From assembly GCA_947037905.1 (NCBI GenBank), contig CAMQUX010000010.1, positions 1 to 16,267 of the forward strand: a stretch of 16,267 bases of DNA. Reading direction: 5' to 3'. Positions within the stretch are counted from its first letter, which is position 1, and the number at the start of each line of letters is the position of its first letter. The DNA comes from an uncultured Desulfovibrionaceae bacterium. Lineage in GTDB: Bacteria > Desulfobacterota > Desulfovibrionia > Desulfovibrionales > Desulfovibrionaceae. The notes beneath the pieces are model-generated. The model did no database searches. It had not been told where the DNA came from and worked only from the letters and a program-made list of their open reading frames with translations. The translations under genes and the position numbers were made by a program. This document shows positions 7,333-13,526 of this stretch, in pieces.

Positions 7333-9240
7333 TTATAATGAAATGGTATTTAGCAGCCCACCTGCTTGAATTATTTTCCATTCTTTTTCAGTGAGTGTAC
7401 TTGTTACAATAACAGTTTCTCCGCTAATGCTAAGAGGAAACTCTCCTCCCACAACAAAATCGGAACTGTTAAATATAAGTTCTTGTTCTATCTGACAATT
7501 ATCATAGTCTTTCCCATTCACAAAAACAAGCGGTAAAATACCAAAATTTACAAGGTTTGCATGATGAATACGTGCAAAACTTTTTGCAATAATCATCTGC
7601 ACCCCTAAGTATCGTGGTGCAAGAGCTGCATGCTCCCGACTAGAACCTTGTCCATAATTTTCACCGCCAATAATGACGCCTGTATCAGTTTTTTTGCATC
7701 TTTCAACAAAATCTGCGTCCACTCTGCTGTAAATATATTCACTAATAGCTGGAATATTAGAACGAAGTGCAGTGATTTCTGCACCAGCTGGAAGTATATG
7801 ATCAGTTGTGATGTTATCACCCACTTTGAGTGTGATATTTGCTCTAAGAGTCTCAGGTAATGAGGAAAACCTCTCAAGCGCAACGATATTTGGTCCACGT
7901 AGAATTTCTGTATCAATACTTTCTTCAGGAAAAATAAAGAGTGAACGAATAGATGGCACACTTGCTGGAAGCTCAATTTTATCAGTACTTCCTTGCCAAG
8001 TGTTAGGGTCAGTAAATTGTCCATGCAGTGCAACTTGTACTGCAGTTTGTGCGCTAACAAGATACACTTGCGCATCTAAGGTACCGCTTCGTGCCTCAAA
8101 ATTTCTATTGAAAGTACGAACACTTACACTAGCAGACTGAGGAGAGCCGCCCATGCCGATACAAGGACCACAGGTACATTCTAAAAGACGTGCACCAGCT
8201 GTGAGCATATGAGTGAGAAGTCCTTCTTCTGCGAGCATAGCAAGCACTTGCTTAGAACCTGGAGAAATAAGTAGATCTGTTTTTGGATTAATTTTTTTAT
8301 CTTTTAAAAGAAGCGCGACCATTTTTAAGTCTGCATAAGAAGAATTTGTACACGAGCCAATTGCTACCTGCTGAACTGCAAGCCCTGCAAGTTCTGCTAC
8401 AGGCATAACTTTATCTGGCATATGCGGACACGCTACAAGTGGTTGTAGCTCATCTAAATTTATAACAATAACTTCATGATAACTTGCATTTTCATCTGCG
8501 ACAAGTGGGATAAAATCTTGCGCTCTGCCCATGGATGAGAGAAATTTTCTTGTTTGTTCATCACTTGGAAAAAGAGAACATGTTGCACCAAGTTCTGCGC
8601 CCATATTTGTTATGGTAGCTCGCTCTGGAACGCTTAGGTGAGTCACTCCATCTCCAAAAAATTCAAAAACTTTATTAACCCCGCCTTTAACTGTTAGGCG
8701 GTGTAAGAGTTCTAATATAATATCTTTTGCAGCACTAAATCCTTGCAATTTCCCTTTAAGTTCTACACCAATAATGTGCGGCATGGTCATAGAATATGCT
8801 TTACCTGCCATGGCGAGCGCAACAGATAATCCACCAGCACCCATGGCGAGCATAGCAAGCCCACCTGCTGTTGGAGTGTGGCTATCTGAGCCTATGAGTG
8901 TTTTGCCAGGCTTTGCGAAATTTTCTAAATGAAGCTGATGACATATTCCTGTTCCAGCTGGTGAAAAAACAACACCGTACTGTGCTGCGACTGTGCGTAA
9001 ATAACGATGATCATCAGGATTTTTAAAGCCCATTTGTATGGTATTATGATCGATATAGCTGACAGATATTTCTGTTTTAACCTTATCTATTCCTGTTGCT
9101 TCAAGCTGCAGATACGCCATGGTTCCTGTTGCATCTTGCGTGAGTGTTTGGTCTATTTTAAGAGCTATTTCACTACCTGCTATAAGTTCACCTTCTAGTA
9201 GATGTGCTTTAATAATTTTTTCTGTGACGCTTAAGTTCAT
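7333..9240 (-). CDS. acn: Aconitate hydratase (single-chain, 'Aquifex-type' aconitase family)
   Basis: 635 residues from ATG 9240, which has GGGGA just upstream; a TTG four codons earlier (9252) is in frame but less likely. Converts citrate to isocitrate through cis-aconitate in the cytoplasm using a [4Fe-4S] cluster. The three cluster ligands are present: Cys297 in GSCTNSS, and Cys357 and Cys360 in CTCGPCIGMGG. Other signature blocks: LTQDATGTMAYLQ near the N-terminus, GSDSHTPTAGG from 117, DHILPAG from 480, and the swivel-domain GGENYGQGSSRE (525-536) with its substrate-binding Ser and Arg. At about 640 residues it is shorter than AcnA (about 890) and matches the monomeric group annotated as putative aconitase in delta-proteobacteria and Aquifex. 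A related hydro-lyase (isopropylmalate or homoaconitate) is less likely, because large and small domains are fused and the DQTLTQDATGT block fits this group. Same-strand partner of ppiD. Confidence 0.93.
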   Translation of the reverse strand: MNLSVTEKIIKAHLLEGELIAGSEIALKIDQTLTQDATGTMAYLQLEATGIDKVKTEISVSYIDHNTIQMGFKNPDDHRYLRTVAAQYGVVFSPAGTGICHQLHLENFAKPGKTLIGSDSHTPTAGGLAMLAMGAGGLSVALAMAGKAYSMTMPHIIGVELKGKLQGFSAAKDIILELLHRLTVKGGVNKVFEFFGDGVTHLSVPERATITNMGAELGATCSLFPSDEQTRKFLSSMGRAQDFIPLVADENASYHEVIVINLDELQPLVACPHMPDKVMPVAELAGLAVQQVAIGSCTNSSYADLKMVALLLKDKKINPKTDLLISPGSKQVLAMLAEEGLLTHMLTAGARLLECTCGPCIGMGGSPQSASVSVRTFNRNFEARSGTLDAQVYLVSAQTAVQVALHGQFTDPNTWQGSTDKIELPASVPSIRSLFIFPEESIDTEILRGPNIVALERFSSLPETLRANITLKVGDNITTDHILPAGAEITALRSNIPAISEYIYSRVDADFVERCKKTDTGVIIGGENYGQGSSREHAALAPRYLGVQMIIAKSFARIHHANLVNFGILPLVFVNGKDYDNCQIEQELIFNSSDFVVGGEFPLSISGETVIVTSTLTEKEWKIIQAGGLLNTISL

Positions 9241-9400
9241 GTTTTTCCCCAAAAAAATATGTATCGATTATCTTAAATATCAAATTTCTTTTTAAATACG
9301 TATTAGTAACATAGTAAATATCAAAAAATATATTTTAAGTGATAGAAGAGAGCATATAGTAATAAGTTCCTGATAAGAAAAATCAAAACCTATAGATAAG

Positions 9401-9643
9401 TTATTCGTATCCGAGTTCTATTCTGCGTATTCGCTTTTCCCTGAGCATAATTTCTGTATCAAGGGTAAGTTTTCTTTGTCTTAGCAGAAAAATTTCTTCG
9501 GCAAAATATGTTTTTGCTGCAAAATCTTCCTTTGCACGGAACTCTTTTTCTTTATTTATTGTATCTTCGTGTTCTTTTTTAAAATCGGCTAATTCTTCGC
9601 TTAGTATTTTAACTGCCAACAATGATTCTTCGTTTAGTGACAT
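9401..9643 (-). CDS. Small charged coiled-coil protein overlapping the preceding gene
   Basis: 80 residues; ATG 9643 lies inside the end of the preceding - strand gene, a 35-base overlap (that gene's stop is at 9609-9611). AAGGAAG sits upstream of the start. The protein is almost entirely Glu/Lys/Arg/Leu with heptad-like spacing and no signal peptide or Cys, so a single long alpha-helix or coiled coil is expected. The tight overlap suggests translational coupling to the 620-residue protein, and so a partner or accessory role, but this is inference. I recognise no family. It is real rather than a shadow because most of its length lies beyond the upstream gene, it has a ribosome site and its composition is protein-like. 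About 160 bases of AT-rich DNA without an obvious terminator separate it from acn. Confidence 0.65.
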   Translation of the reverse strand: MSLNEESLLAVKILSEELADFKKEHEDTINKEKEFRAKEDFAAKTYFAEEIFLLRQRKLTLDTEIMLREKRIRRIELGYE

Positions 9644-11471
9644 GCTCTACAACTTCCTTTTCGTGTTTTTTTGGTGCGTAAGGTAAGGAATTATATATAT
9701 TCCAATACTGTGGCCACATGGAAAGGATAACTCCTGGGTTTGCAATGCTCATATATACACCAGTCATAGAAATAAGAGCAACCCCAAGTGTTATGAAAGT
9801 ACTAGGGGAGCTAAAAGCACCTTCCCATTTTGTTGTAAAATCATGAACAAGCAGTTGATCGTTTTCAATTTGGAAAGGAACATGTAAATTTTCAAGCAGA
9901 CTTTCAATATCTGTCACGTACTGTTCGTTATCTGGCAGTGTTAGGCTACAAGTTCTTTTGTACGCAAAGCTTGCAGCAAGAGCGAGTGGGAAGAGCGCTG
10001 GGCATTTTGTCCAATCTAAAGAATTTGCAGTAAATTGTCCTTTTCGTGCAGTAATTGTTGTCTCAGTTCTTTCTAAAACAACGCCTAGTTCTTGAATATG
10101 ATCAAAAATATTCTCAGCAAGTGAGAGTTCTTTAGGAAATACTCCCTCAAGTTGAACAAACCCATCAGAGAAAAGAGGCATAACAAGAAGGTATGCAGAA
10201 AGTATCGCATCGAGCGGAACTTCTGCTTTCTCAGGCACTACAAGTTCTTCTTGTGAGAAAGTAAGAATGTTCTCATTTATCTGAACAGGCACACCGCAGG
10301 CTTTTAGAACCATAAGTGCTTTTTCTATTTTTCTTATATAGTTTGCATTTTCAGGTAGTATAAAAGAAGCTTCTTTATTGTAATGGCTGCTTGTTAAAAT
10401 AAGAGCTGCTACAAACTGAGGCGGGCAGTTTTCATCTATAGTAATTTCTTTTTCAAACATTCCAGATGCTTCAAGGCGAATAGGTAGTCCTGTAGTTCTT
10501 GGGTTCATGGTCGCAATTCTTGCACCAAACTGAGGCAGTATTTTATTAAGTGGTCTTAGGTTTAAGTCTTTTAATGTTCCACCACCAGTAAAGCGACAAT
10601 TTCCGCCATCATATAAGGCGAAAGCGAGCAGTAGATAGAGATTGAAAGGATCATCTCCAACATAGATAACTTTTTCTTCAAAAGAGAAATCCACGATTTT
10701 TTCTGCGTCTTGCTCAATGAGCGTATCTTGCCAAAAGAAAGCACTGCCAATATGATTGAGCGATTTTATAAGCTCTGCAACCGCGTCGCATAAAATGTAC
10801 GGAGCAATAGCAACGGAGCTTTTTGTCATGGCAGAAAGTATCAGATACATGCGGATAATATCACTATCAGGCGGAGCTTGATATTTAAGCTGCAAAGGCT
10901 CTCTTTTTGAAACGAGCTGATAGTTTTGTTGTGAGCGTTTTTCAACGGTATGTTCAGGAAGGCTAGCAAGTTGCGCAAAAAAAGTACGTAGAAAAATAGG
11001 TGATATTCTGTTATTTTGCCCAGCTTCTTCGAAATTTTTCCAGATATTTTTTTCAAGCGCTGCATCGAGCGGTTTATTTTTTCCAGCAAGTTTTGCAATT
11101 TTGGTTGTTCTACGTGAAAGAAGCTTCATAAGATGCTGGTCAAGATCGAGCAAATCTTCGAGCAAATCTTCTTTGCTCATTTTTTTGAAAGCTCTTGGTG
11201 CGTCATTAAAAGGTCTAGGTGAATCATTGTAGGGTCTTTGCGAATCGTCATGACGCCTAGGGTTATCATTATGGCGTCTAGGATTATCATTATAAGATCT
11301 TTGCGGGGCGCTGTATGATCTTTCTGGGTCAGTGATAGACCTCTTTGAATCGTCGATATCTCTTTTAGAATCGCTGAAAGATTTCTGCGTATCATCAAAA
11401 GGTTGTTTAGTGTCATCTTTTGTATTGTGATTTCTATCGTTAAAAGATTTTCGTGTATCGTCGTAGGACAT
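9609..11471 (-). CDS. Degenerate AroQ-like/EPSP-synthase-like fusion protein with N-terminal heptapeptide repeats
   Basis: 620 residues; ATG 11471 has AAGG upstream at good spacing. Three parts. (1) Residues 1-97: hydrophilic tail with eleven consecutive 7-residue repeats (19-95), consensus [DN]D-x-[PKQ]R-x-[FYH], surely disordered. (2) About 98-180: helical, like an AroQ chorismate mutase (LDLDQHLMKLLSRR, AGKNK), but the N-terminal catalytic Arg is Leu104. (3) About 190-600: like EPSP synthase (AroA), recognisable by APP-x12-LILSA, LRPLNKILPQFGARI, PPQFVAALIL and a WPQYW ending. By my hand alignment, E. coli Lys22, Asp313, Glu341, Arg344, Arg386 and Lys411 are all replaced and GNAGT is lost; the QF of SSQF remains. 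It therefore probably does not make EPSP. A structural, regulatory or new catalytic role is possible. Neighbours are the BPL_N protein (upstream) and an overlapping coiled-coil protein (downstream). A diverged but working AroA cannot be excluded by eye. Confidence 0.8.
   Translation of the reverse strand: MSYDDTRKSFNDRNHNTKDDTKQPFDDTQKSFSDSKRDIDDSKRSITDPERSYSAPQRSYNDNPRRHNDNPRRHDDSQRPYNDSPRPFNDAPRAFKKMSKEDLLEDLLDLDQHLMKLLSRRTTKIAKLAGKNKPLDAALEKNIWKNFEEAGQNNRISPIFLRTFFAQLASLPEHTVEKRSQQNYQLVSKREPLQLKYQAPPDSDIIRMYLILSAMTKSSVAIAPYILCDAVAELIKSLNHIGSAFFWQDTLIEQDAEKIVDFSFEEKVIYVGDDPFNLYLLLAFALYDGGNCRFTGGGTLKDLNLRPLNKILPQFGARIATMNPRTTGLPIRLEASGMFEKEITIDENCPPQFVAALILTSSHYNKEASFILPENANYIRKIEKALMVLKACGVPVQINENILTFSQEELVVPEKAEVPLDAILSAYLLVMPLFSDGFVQLEGVFPKELSLAENIFDHIQELGVVLERTETTITARKGQFTANSLDWTKCPALFPLALAASFAYKRTCSLTLPDNEQYVTDIESLLENLHVPFQIENDQLLVHDFTTKWEGAFSSPSTFITLGVALISMTGVYMSIANPGVILSMWPQYWNIYNSLPYAPKKHEKEVVEHVTKRRIIVGS
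11187..11417 (-). repeat. Eleven tandem 21-bp repeats encoding a heptapeptide
   Basis: In the - strand frame, units such as DDTQKSF, SDSKRDI, TDPERSY, NDNPRRH (twice), DDSQRPY, NDSPRPF and NDAPRAF follow one another with no gap: 11 x 21 = 231 bp. A twelfth copy (DDTRKSF, 11442-11462) lies upstream after a degenerate 8-codon spacer. On the + strand the period shows as words like GAATCATNATARRGTCT. Units are diverged at DNA level but the frame and Asp-Arg-aromatic pattern are kept. Confidence 0.9.
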
Positions 11472-11719
11472 GATGTAACCTTATGTGAATTTAAATTGGC
11501 TGTGAAAGAGACAAATAATATAGAAAAAAGTGGAAATTAGCAAGTGCTATTAGCGAGTTTTCGAGATTTTGCGGATATTGTAAATTCTTAAAACCCCCTC
11601 AAACAAAACCTGAAATTAAATCTTAAATAAATGCGTAAATAACCGGTGAGCTGAAAGCTTAAATAAACTTGAGATAAAAGCTCATAATATGATTTTTTAT
11701 TTTACTTTATAAACATTTT
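11472..11719. other. 248-base intergenic spacer between the BPL_N gene and the AroQ/AroA-like gene
   Basis: AT-rich, with no reading frame of substance and no clear hairpin-plus-T terminator on the - strand. The two flanking - strand genes could be read as one unit or from a promoter in this gap; the sequence does not decide. Confidence 0.4.
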
Positions 11720-13072
11720 CTACTTTAACTTATCGCTAAACTGGCTAGATAAACATAAGTCTATTTTTTTAGGCAGGAATGTTTCTTGATTTTTATCTGA
11801 ATCATTTTTTGCGAGCAGGTAATATAAATCTTCAAGTATTTGCAATAGTTCTGCAATAAGTCCACCACCCCAAGGGCTTTCGCCAAAAAGGTTCTTTTTT
11901 TCTTTTCTAATATGCTCTAAAGGAAGTTCCTGTGCATCGTTTGAGGAAAAGCTCATAATGAGTCGCTCTGCAAGGAAATACTGTGTGGTGAGTGTTTCTA
12001 ATTTTTCTAAAAGGCTTTGAAAATACTGTTTTTCTTTGTCCCAAAAGAGGGTAGCTTCTTTGTTTGGCTTTGCGTGCTGGCATTCTGCTATGAGCGAATA
12101 GAGCGCATTAATGCTTGAGCCAGGAATTCCACGCCTCCAGCCAAGCAGCCATGAGTTTCGCCAAAAGAGCAAGAAATTTCTCTCGCCCGTGCGAATGAGC
12201 GCTTCCACTGCTTTTTTTGCATCATTTAAAAACGGCTCGTCCCAGTTATGAGGTAGATTTTGAATATCCCACTTAGTAATATTTGTGCTGGTGTTTTGGC
12301 AAATATTTTCTAAGCCCTTAATGGAGGATAAAATATGCGCAAACCAGTTGTTTGCATGCGGGCTTTCAGGTGTTTCAAGATGCGGATAACTTAAAAAATA
12401 CTGTCCTTGTCCAAAAGTGCCAGTGATTATAGCAGGAGCATCGTGGAAAAAATTCGTTTGCAAATCGAGCTTGTATTCTTTTTTCCATGTTTCAAGCATC
12501 GATTTTGAGAAAAAAGAAAGCTTAATATCTGCAAGCCAGCATTCCTCCGCAATATTAGTATATCTTGCGAGAACCGTAGCGTTCTCAGATTCTTGAAACT
12601 GTGCAGGCCACCAGACGGGCGCGCTCATTTCTTGTGAGGCATTAAGGGGAATGCACGTTGGTATAAAAGGGTGAGTGTCTTGAACTTTCAACTTCACATA
12701 GCCAGATACAAAATGCTGTAGTCTGTTTGAGAAATTTTTTCGCACCCACGGGCAGAGGTTTAAGCTCTCTTTTCCAGTAAGCGCAAGACCTGCTCCCCCA
12801 CAAAAACCTATATAAAGACCTCCGTTTCGTACGAATTCTCGAATTGCATCTTGTCCGTTTTGTGTGAGTTTTTTAGATTTATTATGTGCGTTTCCGCCAG
12901 GTACAATGAGTGCTGCGTAGTTGTTGTCGCAGAGGATATTCTTCTTTTGCGCAAAGCTTTCAGCTATTTCTTTTGCTTTTAGCAGATGGAAAGGCACACC
13001 AAAAAATTTCAGCGCATGCAGCACCATAAGTCCCCAAAAATGTGAATCGTCCCAAAGTACAGCAATTTTCAT
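11720..13072 (-). CDS. Stand-alone BPL_N-domain protein (glutamine-amidotransferase-like fold)
   Basis: 450 residues from ATG 13072, chosen because AAAAGG lies 8 bases upstream and homologues begin at MKIAVLWDD. An in-frame ATG at 13138 would add 22 residues of unlikely sequence. Residues 1 to about 235 resemble the N-terminal domain of eukaryotic biotin-protein ligases (BPL_N), a class-I amidotransferase/DJ-1-type fold. A nucleophile elbow GFCGGAG holds Cys91, and GTFGQGQYFLSYPHLETP (218-235) gives His231 and Glu233 in H-x-E spacing, so a full Cys-His-Glu triad is present. The C-terminal half (about 260-450) is helical, with a Trp/Arg-rich block (LFWRNSWLLGWRRGIPGSS, 302-320) that I do not recognise. 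No biotin-ligase catalytic domain is fused. The fold is well supported but the substrate is unknown. Upstream gene of the - strand series leading to the AroQ/AroA-like protein. Confidence 0.82.
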   Translation of the reverse strand: MKIAVLWDDSHFWGLMVLHALKFFGVPFHLLKAKEIAESFAQKKNILCDNNYAALIVPGGNAHNKSKKLTQNGQDAIREFVRNGGLYIGFCGGAGLALTGKESLNLCPWVRKNFSNRLQHFVSGYVKLKVQDTHPFIPTCIPLNASQEMSAPVWWPAQFQESENATVLARYTNIAEECWLADIKLSFFSKSMLETWKKEYKLDLQTNFFHDAPAIITGTFGQGQYFLSYPHLETPESPHANNWFAHILSSIKGLENICQNTSTNITKWDIQNLPHNWDEPFLNDAKKAVEALIRTGERNFLLFWRNSWLLGWRRGIPGSSINALYSLIAECQHAKPNKEATLFWDKEKQYFQSLLEKLETLTTQYFLAERLIMSFSSNDAQELPLEHIRKEKKNLFGESPWGGGLIAELLQILEDLYYLLAKNDSDKNQETFLPKKIDLCLSSQFSDKLK

Positions 13073-13526
13073 GAAATAAACCTTTTTGACCATATACGTA
13101 TTTAAAATGAACATTTCTAGATGCTGTTTTTTAGACAAAATAATCTAAAACCTAAGCAAAGTTGAAAGACTTTTTTTTTAGCAACAAAAGAATCTTAAAG
13201 TAGAAATTTCTTAGGAATAAAATCTTTCAACGGTAATATAATAAATTTAACTATATTTGTATGCGTATAGCTCGTGGTAGTTTTTAGATTATTTATACTT
13301 TTTTAAGAGCTAGTAACTGTTTAAGAGCAGAACAGATAAAGCCTTTTTTGTAAAGAATAAATGGGCGAAATGCGCAAAAAAAGAATGAAATAAAGTGTCT
13401 TTTTCTAGGTGTTTTTTTTGCGAAAAACTATGCTCATGAGTGCTTTATTTACTAGCTATTTTATGAAAAAAACGATACTGTTTTTATTCACATTTTTTTG
13501 CGATAATTGTGCGGAGGATTTAGAAA
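13073..13526. other. Divergent intergenic region between the BPL_N gene and valS
   Basis: About 450 AT-rich bases that must carry the promoters of both divergent genes. I see no RNA gene, no T-box-like leader and no confident -35/-10 pair. A 9-bp inverted repeat GTTGAAAGA (13161-13169)/TCTTTCAAC (13223-13231) is interleaved with CCTAAG (13151-13156)/CTTAGG (13210-13215), and CTCATGAG forms a small palindrome near 13433-13440. Given the base composition, all could be chance. Confidence 0.4.

Noticed and set aside
9241..9252. Upstream TTG start for aconitase
   Set aside because: ATG at 9240 has a plausible GGGGA ribosome site and fits the family N-terminus; the TTG would consume that site as codons.
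11177..11416. 79-codon alternate frame across the heptad repeat region
   Set aside because: Periodic coding repeats whose length is a multiple of three keep all frames open by chance; this frame shows no independent features.
11187..11417. CRISPR-like array impression from the regular 21-bp period
   Set aside because: There are no spacers; the units are contiguous, diverged and in frame with a protein, so it is a coding tandem repeat.
9609..11471. Calling the gene plain aroA (functional EPSP synthase)
   Set aside because: Fold-level similarity is clear, but the substrate-binding and catalytic residues I can align are replaced, so assigning the enzyme activity would overstate the evidence.
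13139..13526. T-box or other amino-acid-responsive leader before valS
   Set aside because: No T-box core sequence, specifier hairpin or terminator/antiterminator pair is visible, and the organism looks Gram-negative.
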